Position numbers and translations under genes: made by a program | DNA from: G963422565 sp963422565 | GTDB taxonomy: Bacteria > Pseudomonadota > Alphaproteobacteria > MPNO01 | Length of the DNA stretch: 64,000 nucleotides | Direction: 5' to 3' | NCBI GenBank assembly: GCA_963422565.1 | Contig: OY730228.1 | Coordinates: forward strand, 2,418,001-2,482,000 | Shown: in pieces, positions 16,233 to 25,533 of the stretch | How the letters are laid out: each line of letters begins with the position of its first letter | How positions within the stretch are numbered: position 1 is the stretch's first letter | The notes under the pieces: model-generated | Database searches by the model: none | Seen by the model: the letters and a program-made list of their open reading frames with translations, nothing else | Told to the model about the DNA's origin: nothing

Positions 16233-16790
16233 ATGAAGGTCTTCGCGTTCGCAGCATCCCTGAGAAAAGCGTCCATCAACAAGCGCGTGCTCGATGCTGC
16301 GCTCGACATCGTCCGCGCCGCCGGCCACGAGGTCGATCGCGCCGATTTCCGCGAGTTCGACATGCCGCTCTATGACGGCGACCTGCAGGAACGGGACGGC
16401 CTCCCCGAGGGCGCCCGGTCGCTCGCCGACCGCATCCAGGGAGCCGATGGCTGGCTTCTCGCCAGCCCGGAATACAACTGGGCCGTCCCCGGCCCGCTCA
16501 AGAACGCCATCGACTGGCTTTCGCGAATGAAGCCCGTGCCGATGGAGGGGCGGTCGGTGCTCCTGCTCTCGGCCTCGCCGTCGCTGGTCGGCGGCGCGCG
16601 CGGGCTGATGAGCCTTCGCCTGCCGCTCGAAGCGCTCGGATGCTGGTGCTACCCCAAGCTGTTCGCGCTGGCCCAGGCCCACCAGGCCTATGGCGAGGAC
16701 GGCAAGCTCAAGGACCCGGCCCTCGCGAAGATGCTCGAAACGATGGTGAACGACTATCTCTCGGCCGCCGCTGCGCTCAATGGCCGCTGA
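16233..16790 (+). CDS. NADPH-dependent FMN reductase family protein
   Basis: The 185-residue flavodoxin-fold protein has the family motifs AASLRKASINKRVLDAAL near the N-terminus and SPEYNWAVPGPLKNAIDWLS around residue 80-100, the FMN-binding and dimer-contact loop. Such enzymes reduce FMN, quinones or azo compounds with NADPH in the cytoplasm. The start is supported by a CAGGAG site. It overlaps the following CoxL-like gene by 11 bases and heads the catabolic operon that continues to the enoyl-CoA hydratase, so it may supply reduced flavin or act on a quinone product. Confidence 0.85.
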   Translation: MKVFAFAASLRKASINKRVLDAALDIVRAAGHEVDRADFREFDMPLYDGDLQERDGLPEGARSLADRIQGADGWLLASPEYNWAVPGPLKNAIDWLSRMKPVPMEGRSVLLLSASPSLVGGARGLMSLRLPLEALGCWCYPKLFALAQAHQAYGEDGKLKDPALAKMLETMVNDYLSAAAALNGR

Positions 16791-19181
16791 CCGCGCACCC
16801 TATGTCGGCGCAGCCTTTCCGCGCAAGGAGGACGGCGCGCTCCTGACCGGCGCCGCCCGGTTCATCGACGACATGTCGCCGCTGCCCGGTATCCGCCATG
16901 TCGCCCTGCTGCGCGCGCCGCACCCGCACGCGCGGATCCGCGCGGTGGAGACGGCGCGCGCAGCCGCTCATCCCGCCGTCCATGGCGTGCTCACCGGGCG
17001 GCAGATCGCGGCCGCCGTCAGGCCGATCCCGAGCGCGGTCCGGGTGCCGATCGACTATTATCCGATCGCCGTCGACAAGGTGCGCTATGCCGGAGAGCCG
17101 GTGGCGCTGGTCGCCGCCTCGGACCGTTACGCCGCCGAGGACGCGGCGGAGCTGATCGAGGTCGACTACGAGCCGCTGCCCGCGGTGGCCGATCTCGACG
17201 CCGCGCTCGCCGAGGGCGCCGCGCCGCTGCACGAGGCCGTCGGCTCCAACCTCGTCCACCGCCGAAGTTTCCGCTACGGAGACCCGGAGACCGCGTTCGC
17301 CGAGGCCGACCATGTGGTCCGGCTCGACTGGAAGTTTCCGCGCTACGCGTCGACCCCGATGGAGACCTATGGCGCGATCGCCCATTTCGAGCGGTCGCCG
17401 GATCGCTACACCGTCTGGTCGAACTTCCAGGGCCCGTTCATCTTGCACGCCCTGATGTGCGGGGCGCTGGGCACGCCCGGAAACCGTCTAAGGCTGATAA
17501 CCGCGCCCCATAGCGGCGGCAGCTTCGGCATCAAGCAGGGCCTGTTCCCGTACATGATCCTCCTGGCCGCGGCGAGCCGCCTGCTCGACGCCCCGCTCAA
17601 ATGGATCGAGGACCGGCTCGAGCATCTGATCGGCTCTTCCAGCGCGTCCAGCCGGCGGGACGCGATCGAGGCGGCGTTCCGGGCGGACGGCACGCTGACC
17701 GGCCTCCGGTTCCGCAATATCGTCGATGTCGGCGCCTATATCCGGGCGCCCGAGCCGGCATCGGTCTATCGGATGCACAGCGCGTCCAACGGCTGCTACC
17801 GCGTGCCCGCCATCTCCATCGACAACCGGCTCGTGGCGACCAACCGGGTGCCGATCGGCCTCAACCGGGGTTATGGCGGCCCGCAATTCTACTACGCCCT
17901 CGAACGGGCGATGGACGCGGCGGCCCGCGCGCTCCGGCTCGATCCGGCGGAGATCCGCCGCCGCAACTTCATCCGCAGGGAGGAGTTTCCGTATCGCACG
18001 CCGGGCGGCGCGCTCTACGATTCGGGCGACTATGCAGCGGGGCTCGACGAGGCGCTGAGGCTCGCCGACTACCGGGCGCTCGACGCCCGGCGCGCGCGCG
18101 CCCGGTCCGAGGGGCGGCTGTTCGGGATCGGCCTCGCCGCGGCGGTCGAGCCGTCGGGTTCCAACATGGCCTATGTCACGCTCGCCCAGACCCCGGAGGA
18201 GCGCGCCCGCGCGGGCGGGCGGTCCGGCGGACTCGGCAGCTGCACCGTGTCGATCGACCCTTCGGGCGCCGTCACCGTCAGGACGGTCTCGACGCCGGCG
18301 GGCCAGGGGCACGGTACCGTCGCCGCGCAGATCGTCGCCGACGCGCTGGGCCTTCGCCCCGAGGATATCGACGTGATCACGGAGATGGACACGCTGACCA
18401 GCGCATGGTCGCTCGCATCGGGCAACTACGCCAACCGGTTCTCCTCGGTGGTCGTCGGCGCGATCGCCGAGAGCGCCCGGCGGGTCGCCGACAAGATCCG
18501 GCTGCTGGCCGCCGATACGCTCGAGGTCGCGCCCGAAGACGTCGAGCTCGTCGGCGGGGCGGCGCGGATCGTCGGGGTGCCGGAGGGAGCGCTGCCCTTT
18601 CGGCGCGTGGCCGCGCGCGCCCACTGGCATCCCGCCGGCCTGCCCGAGGGCGCCGGCCCCGGCATCTTCGAGACGACGATCCTGTCGCCCCCCGAACTCG
18701 GCCCGCCCGACGAACGGGACCGGGTGGCGCCCGCCGTCACCTTCGGGTTCGTCTGCGACCTCGCGGCGATCGAGATCGACCCGGCCACCGGCAGGATCGA
18801 CATCGTGAAATATGTCTCGGTCCACGATGTCGGCACGATTCTCAACGCGTCGATCGTCGAGGGCCAGATCCATGGCGGGTTCGCGCACGGGCTGGGCGGC
18901 GCGCTCATGGAAGAGATGGTCTATGACGCCGAGGGCAACTTCCAGTCGGGCAGCTTCGCCGATTATCTCTGCATCACGGCACCGGAGATGCCGCCCTTGA
19001 CGGTAGGTCATGTCACCACGCGGTCGCCGCAGGGCGGGCTCGGCGCGAAGGGGATGGGGGACGGCTCCTCGATGCTCGCTCCGACGGCGATCGCCAACGC
19101 CGCCGCCGACGCGCTCGGGCGCGAGGACATCGAGCTGCCGCTGACCCTCGACAGGGTCTGGGGGCTGGCCGGTGCCCGCCC

Positions 19182-19185
<4 letters not shown>
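16780..19185 (+). CDS. CoxL-like molybdopterin-binding hydroxylase subunit (2)
   Basis: The 801-residue protein is the large subunit of a xanthine-dehydrogenase-family enzyme and the only one here with both partner subunits adjacent. The N-terminal GAARFIDDM, HSGGSFGIKQGLFPY, NRGYGGPQFYYALER and PAGQGHGTV segments are in order. The loop usually holding the catalytic glutamate (KG-GE-G) reads GAKGMGDGSSMLAP, with Asp at that place. This occurs in a subgroup of CoxL-like proteins as far as I remember, but whether the Asp is catalytic is not known from the sequence. It overlaps the FAD subunit gene by 4 bases (ATGA). It likely hydroxylates an aromatic or heteroaromatic acid. Confidence 0.85.
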
Positions 19186-20051
<866 letters not shown>

Positions 20052-20052
20052 G

Positions 20053-20565
20053 ATGCTGCGGGTGAAGCCCGATGCGACCTGCCGCGTGACCGTGACGGTG
20101 AACGGAGCGGCGCGGTCGGGCCGGGCCGGGCCGCGCCTCCTGCTCTGCGATTTCCTGCGCCACGAGCTCGGGCTCTACGGCACCCGGGTCGGGTGCGAGC
20201 ACGGCGTCTGCGGCGCCTGCACGGTGATGGTCGACGGCCGGGCGGTCCGGTCCTGCCTGACATTCGCGGTCCAGGTCGACGGCGCCGAGATCCGCACCGT
20301 GGAGGGGCTCGGCGACGGCGGCGCCCTGTCGCCGCTGCAGGAGGCCTTCCGCCGCCGCCATGCGCTCCAATGCGGCTACTGCACCGCGGGCGTCCTGATC
20401 TCCGCGACCCGGTTCCTCGAGACCAACCCGCGACCGACCGAGGCCGAGGTGCGCGATATGCTGTCCGGCCATATCTGCCGCTGCACCGGCTACCATGGCA
20501 TGGTGCGGGCGATTCTCGATGTCGCCGGCGCGGAGGAGGGCGAGGAGGAGGAGCGGCGGCGGTGA
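20053..20565 (+). CDS. CoxS-like 2Fe-2S subunit
   Basis: The 170-residue small subunit has both clusters: plant-type GCEHGVCGACTVMVDG with a downstream Cys (SCLTF), and the C-terminal CGYCTAG with CRCTGYHGMV. It links the molybdenum centre to the FAD subunit. The acidic and arginine-rich tail (GEEEERRR) is unusual and doubles as the GAGGAG-rich ribosome site for the next gene, whose GTG overlaps the stop as GTGA. Confidence 0.9.
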   Translation: MLRVKPDATCRVTVTVNGAARSGRAGPRLLLCDFLRHELGLYGTRVGCEHGVCGACTVMVDGRAVRSCLTFAVQVDGAEIRTVEGLGDGGALSPLQEAFRRRHALQCGYCTAGVLISATRFLETNPRPTEAEVRDMLSGHICRCTGYHGMVRAILDVAGAEEGEEEERRR

Positions 20566-22130
20566 CGCATATCCCGCTCGGCACCATGTTCGCCCGCGCC
20601 GTCGAGCGCGATCCGGAGACGCTGGCGGTGGTCGACGGTCCGGTCCGGATGACCTACGCCGTCTGGGACCGGCATGTCAGGGGGCTCGCGGCGGGTCTCG
20701 CCGGGCTCGGCGTCCGCGACGGTGACGCGGTGGTCGTCTTCCTGTCCAACCGGAGCGAGACCGCGAGTCTCTTCTGGGCGTGCCAGATGATCGGCGCGCG
20801 CTTCGTCCCGTTCAACTGGCGCGGCTCGTCGGAGGACTTCGCCTATGTGCTCGCCGATGCGGAGGCGCGGGCGGTGGTCTACGAGCCGCGCTCCGAAACC
20901 GGTGCGCGGCCGGCCGCCGAGCGGTCCGACATCGCCGTCGAACGGCGCGTCCTGGTCGGCGGGGCGGCCGGGGATGGGACCGCGTTCGCCGAGCTCGCGG
21001 CGGCGGCGCCGGTCTCCGGGCCGGCGCCGGTCGATCCGGGCCGGACCTGTCTGATGCTCTACACGTCGGGCACCACCGGCCGGCCGAAAGGCGTGCCGCG
21101 TTCACACGATGCCGAGCGCCACGCCTCGATCGCCTGCGCCGCCCAGCTCCGCTACGGCTATCGCGAGCGCCAGCTCGGCGTGATGCCCCTGTTCCACACC
21201 ATGGGCGCCCGCGCTCTCGAGATGGCGGCCGTTCTCAGCGGCGCCTATGTCTGCATGCCGGCCTTCGATGCCGGCGCGGCGCTGCGGCTGATCGAGACCG
21301 AACGGATCGGCGCGCTGTTCCTGGTCCCGACGATGTTCCACGACATGGTCCGTCACCCCGACCGCGCGGCGTCCGACCTGAGCTCGGTCCGCCGCATCGG
21401 CTACGCGGGGGCGTCGATGACCACGGCCCTGACCCGCGCGTGCCGGGAGGTCTTCGCGCCCGAGACGTTCGTCAACTTCTACGGCTCTTCCGAGATCTAC
21501 ACCTTGGCGACCTGCGACCATGTCGTCGACAAGCCCGGATGCGCCGGGCGCGCCGGAATCGGCCAGTGCCTGCGCGTCGTCCACGCCGACCCGGACGGCC
21601 GCAGCGGACCCGACCGGGTCCTGCCGCGGGGCGAGATCGGCGAGGTGGTGGCCCCCATGGACGGACCCGACGCCTTCGAAGGTTATTGGAAGCGGCCGGA
21701 CGCGGACGCCAGGGCGATCCGGGGCGGCTGGTACTTCACCGGCGATCTCGGCTATTTCGACGCCGACGGCGAGCTGTTCCTGGTCGGCCGCGTCGACGAC
21801 ATGATCGTCTCGGGCGGCGAGAACATTCATCCCGAAGAGGTCGAGGACCTGCTCGACGGGCTCGACCAGGTCCGCCAGGCGGCGGTGGTTGGCATTTCCG
21901 ACGACCGGCTGGGCCACAAGGTGGTCGCCTTCGTCGAGCCGGCCTCCGAGGCGGCGACGGCCGAGGCGCTCGACGCCGCCTGTCTGGCGAGCGACCTCGC
22001 CCGGTTCAAGCGGCCGCGTGCCTATGTCTTCGTCGAGAGCATCCCGCGCTCGGCGTCGGGCAAGCTGTTGCGCCGCTTCCTGCGCGACGGGGCGTATCAG
22101 GCGCTGCCCGACCACGAGAGCACCCTGTAG
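20562..22130 (+). CDS. Acyl-CoA synthetase / benzoate-CoA-ligase-like enzyme
   Basis: The 522-residue class I adenylate-forming enzyme has the P-loop YTSGTTGRPKG at residues 167-177, YGSSEIYTLATC (A5), GGWYFTGDLGYFDADGE (A7), GRVDDMIVSGGENIHP (A8) and the C-terminal lysine motif SASGKLLRR. It joins CoA to a carboxylic acid with ATP. The GTG start at 20562 overlaps the CoxS-like stop and follows a GAGGAGGAG site. Operon position between the molybdenum hydroxylase and an enoyl-CoA hydratase points to activation of an aromatic or unsaturated acid before hydroxylation or hydration. The aryl group cannot be read from the pocket with confidence. Confidence 0.85.
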   Translation: MTHIPLGTMFARAVERDPETLAVVDGPVRMTYAVWDRHVRGLAAGLAGLGVRDGDAVVVFLSNRSETASLFWACQMIGARFVPFNWRGSSEDFAYVLADAEARAVVYEPRSETGARPAAERSDIAVERRVLVGGAAGDGTAFAELAAAAPVSGPAPVDPGRTCLMLYTSGTTGRPKGVPRSHDAERHASIACAAQLRYGYRERQLGVMPLFHTMGARALEMAAVLSGAYVCMPAFDAGAALRLIETERIGALFLVPTMFHDMVRHPDRAASDLSSVRRIGYAGASMTTALTRACREVFAPETFVNFYGSSEIYTLATCDHVVDKPGCAGRAGIGQCLRVVHADPDGRSGPDRVLPRGEIGEVVAPMDGPDAFEGYWKRPDADARAIRGGWYFTGDLGYFDADGELFLVGRVDDMIVSGGENIHPEEVEDLLDGLDQVRQAAVVGISDDRLGHKVVAFVEPASEAATAEALDAACLASDLARFKRPRAYVFVESIPRSASGKLLRRFLRDGAYQALPDHESTL

Positions 22131-22143
22131 GGAGAGAGAATAG

Positions 22144-22956
22144 ATGCAGCGCGACTATTCCGAACACCGGGCGCGGCTTCTGCGCGACCTGGACGGCCTC
22201 CGGGTCGAGATCGACGCCGGACGGCGGATCGGCCATCTGATTCTCGATCGGCCGCCGCTCAACATCGTCTCGTTCCGGGCGCGGGCGCAGATCCGGGCGG
22301 TCCTCGAAGCGATGGACGAGGACGACGAGGTGGGGGTGATCGTGATCCGCGGCGCCGGCGGCGTCTTCACCTCGGGCGGCGACGTGAAGTCGTTTCCGTC
22401 GATCCCCAGGGACTTGATGTCCGATCTCGCCGACGACATCGGCACGCCCGAGCGCTGCCGCAAACCGGTGATCGCGGCTCTCGAGAAATACTGTTTCGGA
22501 GTGGGCTTCGAGCTCGCGCTCGCCTGTGATTTCCGCCTGGCCACGGAGTCCTGTCTGGTCGCGCTCCCCGAGAGCGCGATCGGCCAGATGCCGGGGTCGG
22601 GCGGCAGCGTCCGGGTGGCGCGCATCGCCGGGCTGACCCGTGCCAAGGACATGGTGATGCTGGGCAGGCGGCTCCCCGCCAAGGTCGCGCGGGATTGGGG
22701 CCTGCTGACCGACACGGCCGTCGATTCGGACGGGCTGACCGCGCTGGTGCACGATTATGCCGCACGCCTCGACGCGCTGGCGCCGCTGTCGCTCCACGCG
22801 CTCAAGCGGGTGCTCAACGCCGCCTATGACAGCCCGCTCAAGGTGGCGCTCGAGGTCGAGGGCCATTCCTACGAGAAGCTCCGCACGACCGAGGACTATC
22901 GCGAGGGGATCGACGCCTTCGCCGACAAGCGGAAGCCGGTCTATAGGGGGCGATAG
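22144..22956 (+). CDS. Enoyl-CoA hydratase/isomerase (crotonase) family protein
   Basis: The 270-residue crotonase has RPPLNIVSFRAR at the N-terminus, the oxyanion-hole segments GGVFTSGGDVKSF and EKYCFGVGFELALACDF, and the acid-base region LPESAIGQMPGSGGSVRVAR. It hydrates, isomerises or hydrolyses a CoA thioester. It starts 13 bases after the ligase with a GGGAGAG ribosome site and ends the operon. A role on the product of the ligase and hydroxylase is inferred from order; possible alternatives include a dienoyl-CoA hydratase or ring hydrolase. Confidence 0.83.
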   Translation: MQRDYSEHRARLLRDLDGLRVEIDAGRRIGHLILDRPPLNIVSFRARAQIRAVLEAMDEDDEVGVIVIRGAGGVFTSGGDVKSFPSIPRDLMSDLADDIGTPERCRKPVIAALEKYCFGVGFELALACDFRLATESCLVALPESAIGQMPGSGGSVRVARIAGLTRAKDMVMLGRRLPAKVARDWGLLTDTAVDSDGLTALVHDYAARLDALAPLSLHALKRVLNAAYDSPLKVALEVEGHSYEKLRTTEDYREGIDAFADKRKPVYRGR

Positions 22957-22982
22957 ACGCGCCGCCGCCGCTCGCGCGTCGG

Positions 22983-24098
22983 TCACAACAGCCCGGCGAT
23001 GATCCGGCGGTACTCCTCCCGGCTCGGCTTCCTGGGGGCGGTGGCGTTGAAGTGGCTGGCGGCGGCCGCGCCGGCGAGGCGGTCCGTATCGTCGTCGGTC
23101 CAGCCCATCTCGGCGAGGCTGGCGGGGAGCCCGATCCGCCTGTTGAGCTCGGCCACGGCCTCGGCCGTCCCGGTTCCGGGGGCGAGCCCCATCGCTTCGT
23201 GGATGTCGGCGATCTTCGCGGGCACCACATCCTCCAGATAGCGCAGCACCGCCGGGATGGCGAGCGCCACCAGGGTGCCATGGTGGAAGCGCCCGATGCC
23301 GAAGACGGCGGCGAGCGCATGGACCGATCCCAGGCCGAGATAGATGGCCATGCCGCCCTGCAGCGCGGCCATCTGCATCTCCCAGCGCGCGGCCCGGTCG
23401 GCGCCGTCGGCGACCGCGGCTTCGATATTGGCGGCGACGCGGCGGATCCCGTCGAGCGCCACCGCCCGGAGCGGCGGGTTGATCGTCGGCGCCAGATAGC
23501 CCTCGATGCAGTGGCCCAGCGCGTCCATTCCGGTCGCCGCGGTGAGCGGCGGCGGCAGGGTCAGGGTCAGTTCGGGATCGCAGATCGCGACATTCGCCTT
23601 GATATGCGGGCTGCGCAAGCCGAAGGCGATCTCCTCGGGGCGGACATGGATGCCGCCGCCGGCAGTGATCTCGGCGCCGGTGCCGGCGGTCGTCGGGATG
23701 GTGACGAGGGGTGGGAGATCGGGCGCGATGCGCGCGGGCGCCGCAGCGATCTCGGCGAGATCCCCGCCATGCCGGGCGAGGACTCTGACCGCCTTGCCGC
23801 TGTCCAGCACCGAGCCGCCGCCGATCGCGACGACTCCGTCGCACTCCTCGCTGCGCCAGACCTCGATCGCCCGCTCGACGCCGGCGACGGTGGGGTTCTC
23901 GGGGATGTCCGGGCAGAGGGCGTGATCGAGGCCGGCGGGGAGGGTCGCCGCGACCCGGTCGATCGCGCCGCAGGCGACGAGGCCCCGGTCGCTGACGATC
24001 AGCGGTCGGGCGACGCCGAGCCGGGCGAGCTCGCCGGGAAGCGCCGCGATGGCGCCGAAATCGAAATGGACCTTGGGGATGCTCTGATAGACCGGCAT
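22983..24098 (-). CDS. Iron-containing alcohol dehydrogenase / maleylacetate-reductase-like
   Basis: The 371-residue group III dehydrogenase has the NAD-binding segment GGGSVLDSGKAVRVLA, TTAGTGAEIT and the metal ligands: D and H in GMDALGHCIEGY, H in GSVHALAAVF and H in FHHGTLVA. Members oxidise or reduce alcohols, 4-hydroxybutyrate or maleylacetate in the cytoplasm. The start at 24098 has GGGAG upstream; an open frame extends further but lacks family homology. It is convergent with the crotonase gene and 52 bases after the VOC gene, so it probably shares that transcript. In a halo-aromatic pathway it could be a maleylacetate reductase, but this is not shown. Confidence 0.8.
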   Translation of the reverse strand: MPVYQSIPKVHFDFGAIAALPGELARLGVARPLIVSDRGLVACGAIDRVAATLPAGLDHALCPDIPENPTVAGVERAIEVWRSEECDGVVAIGGGSVLDSGKAVRVLARHGGDLAEIAAAPARIAPDLPPLVTIPTTAGTGAEITAGGGIHVRPEEIAFGLRSPHIKANVAICDPELTLTLPPPLTAATGMDALGHCIEGYLAPTINPPLRAVALDGIRRVAANIEAAVADGADRAARWEMQMAALQGGMAIYLGLGSVHALAAVFGIGRFHHGTLVALAIPAVLRYLEDVVPAKIADIHEAMGLAPGTGTAEAVAELNRRIGLPASLAEMGWTDDDTDRLAGAAAASHFNATAPRKPSREEYRRIIAGLL

Positions 24099-24150
24099 GT
24101 GGGGCTCCCGCTTGCCGAATACGGATCGGGCCGGCGCGTCCGCCGCGCGG

Positions 24151-25062
24151 TCAGACGGCGTCCGGGAACGGCGTCTCCGCGTCATGGAAGACGATCCAGG
24201 TTCCGAGCGCCGCCTCGGGCGGCACCGCGACCGCGCCGCCGTCGAGATCGCGCACCGCCACGCCGCGCGCCAGCAGAAACCGGCGCGTCCGTTCCCGATC
24301 GGCGGTCTCGATCGCCAGCGCCGCATTGTACGGCAGGGTGGGCGGGCGGGCGCCGGGTAGCATGCGCGCGAGCCCGACGGGATCGACGAAATCGATCCGG
24401 CCGCGGTCGAGGCGAAGCGTCCGCCCGGTCACGGTCCTGCCGCAGAGCCGCGCGAAGCGGGCGGCCGCCGCATCCGGGTCGTCGCTGCAGGCCACGAGCC
24501 CGGCGAGCGCCCGGGCCGCGTTGTCGCAGGCGATCAGGGAGGGCTGCCAGACGATTTCCGGGGTCTTGTGACGGAGCATCTGCACCCGGCCCTCGGGGAA
24601 CGATCCGGGCGGGAGGCGGATGACCGAGAAGGCGGCTTCGGCAACGCCACCGGCGTCGGTCTCGATCGGGCGGCGCAGGTCGACGGCGGGGCGCGGCGCG
24701 AAGCCCGCATCGGCGAGCCGTCGGGCCTCGCGCCCGGTGTCGGCGCAGGCGAAGGCGATCAGATGTATGCCGGTATGTCTGGCGAGGGCGTCGCGAAGCT
24801 CGGCGGCGAGCGGGTTGTCGATGCTGTCGACCGCGCTCAGGAACTCGATATAGCCGCGCTGCAGCATGGCGCAACGGTTCGCCGTGCCGGACGGGGTCAG
24901 CGTCCCGTCGACGCCGCGGTTGCGATGCAGGATTCTCGGGGTGAGCGGGAAGCCCAGCCGCTCGTAGACCCGCTCCGCATCGGCGAGGTCGGGAACGAAC
25001 AGGCCGACATGGTCGAGGAATATCTCGCCGGACCCCGGGCATTGCGGGGCGAGGCCGGACAT
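24151..25062 (-). CDS. Glyoxalase-like (VOC superfamily) protein
   Basis: The protein has a first VOC module (LDHVGLFVPDLADAERVYE) and a weaker second half ending in RTRRFLLARGVAVRDLDGG, like Glyoxalase_3-type proteins of about 300 residues. The VOC fold serves in ring-cleaving dioxygenases, isomerases and lyases; H23-type metal positions are hinted at but not certain. The ATG at 25062 (MSGLAPQ) is chosen because AGGA lies 9 bases upstream, while the ATG at 25080 has no ribosome site. It is upstream of the iron dehydrogenase on the same strand. Confidence 0.65.
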   Translation of the reverse strand: MSGLAPQCPGSGEIFLDHVGLFVPDLADAERVYERLGFPLTPRILHRNRGVDGTLTPSGTANRCAMLQRGYIEFLSAVDSIDNPLAAELRDALARHTGIHLIAFACADTGREARRLADAGFAPRPAVDLRRPIETDAGGVAEAAFSVIRLPPGSFPEGRVQMLRHKTPEIVWQPSLIACDNAARALAGLVACSDDPDAAAARFARLCGRTVTGRTLRLDRGRIDFVDPVGLARMLPGARPPTLPYNAALAIETADRERTRRFLLARGVAVRDLDGGAVAVPPEAALGTWIVFHDAETPFPDAV

Positions 25063-25148
25063 GTCAGAGAATCCTGCCATGGTCGAACGCTGCTCCGCTC
25101 ATCCGGGAGATGCGCTCCGTCGCCGGTCCGTATGCGAGCTTGCGAGGC

Positions 25149-25450
25149 TCACGCGGCCGGCACGGCGCCCGACCGGCGGCGAGCCGGCGCCTGGCGCACC
25201 GCCGCCGGAAAGCGGTGTCGCCAGCGATGCGCCGTGCTCGGCGCAATCCCGCAGCGCTCGGCGGACTCCTTGATCGCCTCGCCTTCGGCAAGCGAGGCGC
25301 CAAGGGCCAGCCAGCGCTCCTTGTGGTGCAGACCCGACAGCGCCGTGCCCGTGAGCGCACCGAACGTCTTCCCGCAGTCCTTGCGCCGGAACCGGCGAAG
25401 ACCGCGCGCCTTGCCCCGCGACACCGCCCCGCCGCATCTCGGCGATGTTC
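25149..25450 (-). pseudogene. IS1595-like transposase N-terminal fragment
   Basis: The fragment shows the zinc-ribbon and helix-turn-helix start of an IS1595/ISXO2-type transposase: CGGAVSRGKARGLRRF (first cysteines in a neighbouring frame), CGKTFGALTGTALSGL, HHKERWLALGASLAEG and ERCGIAPSTAHRWRHRF. The catalytic DDE domain is missing, a frameshift splits the zinc ribbon, and no inverted repeats are evident. It lies just upstream of the restriction-toxin block and may be a scar of how the block arrived. Confidence 0.65.
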
Positions 25451-25533
25451 ACCAGGTCAATGCCGTGTCCGATGATGTTCACAAGACTGGCTCTGCTTTG
25501 AGTTGACACATGCGCTTCGAATGCTCGTGTTCC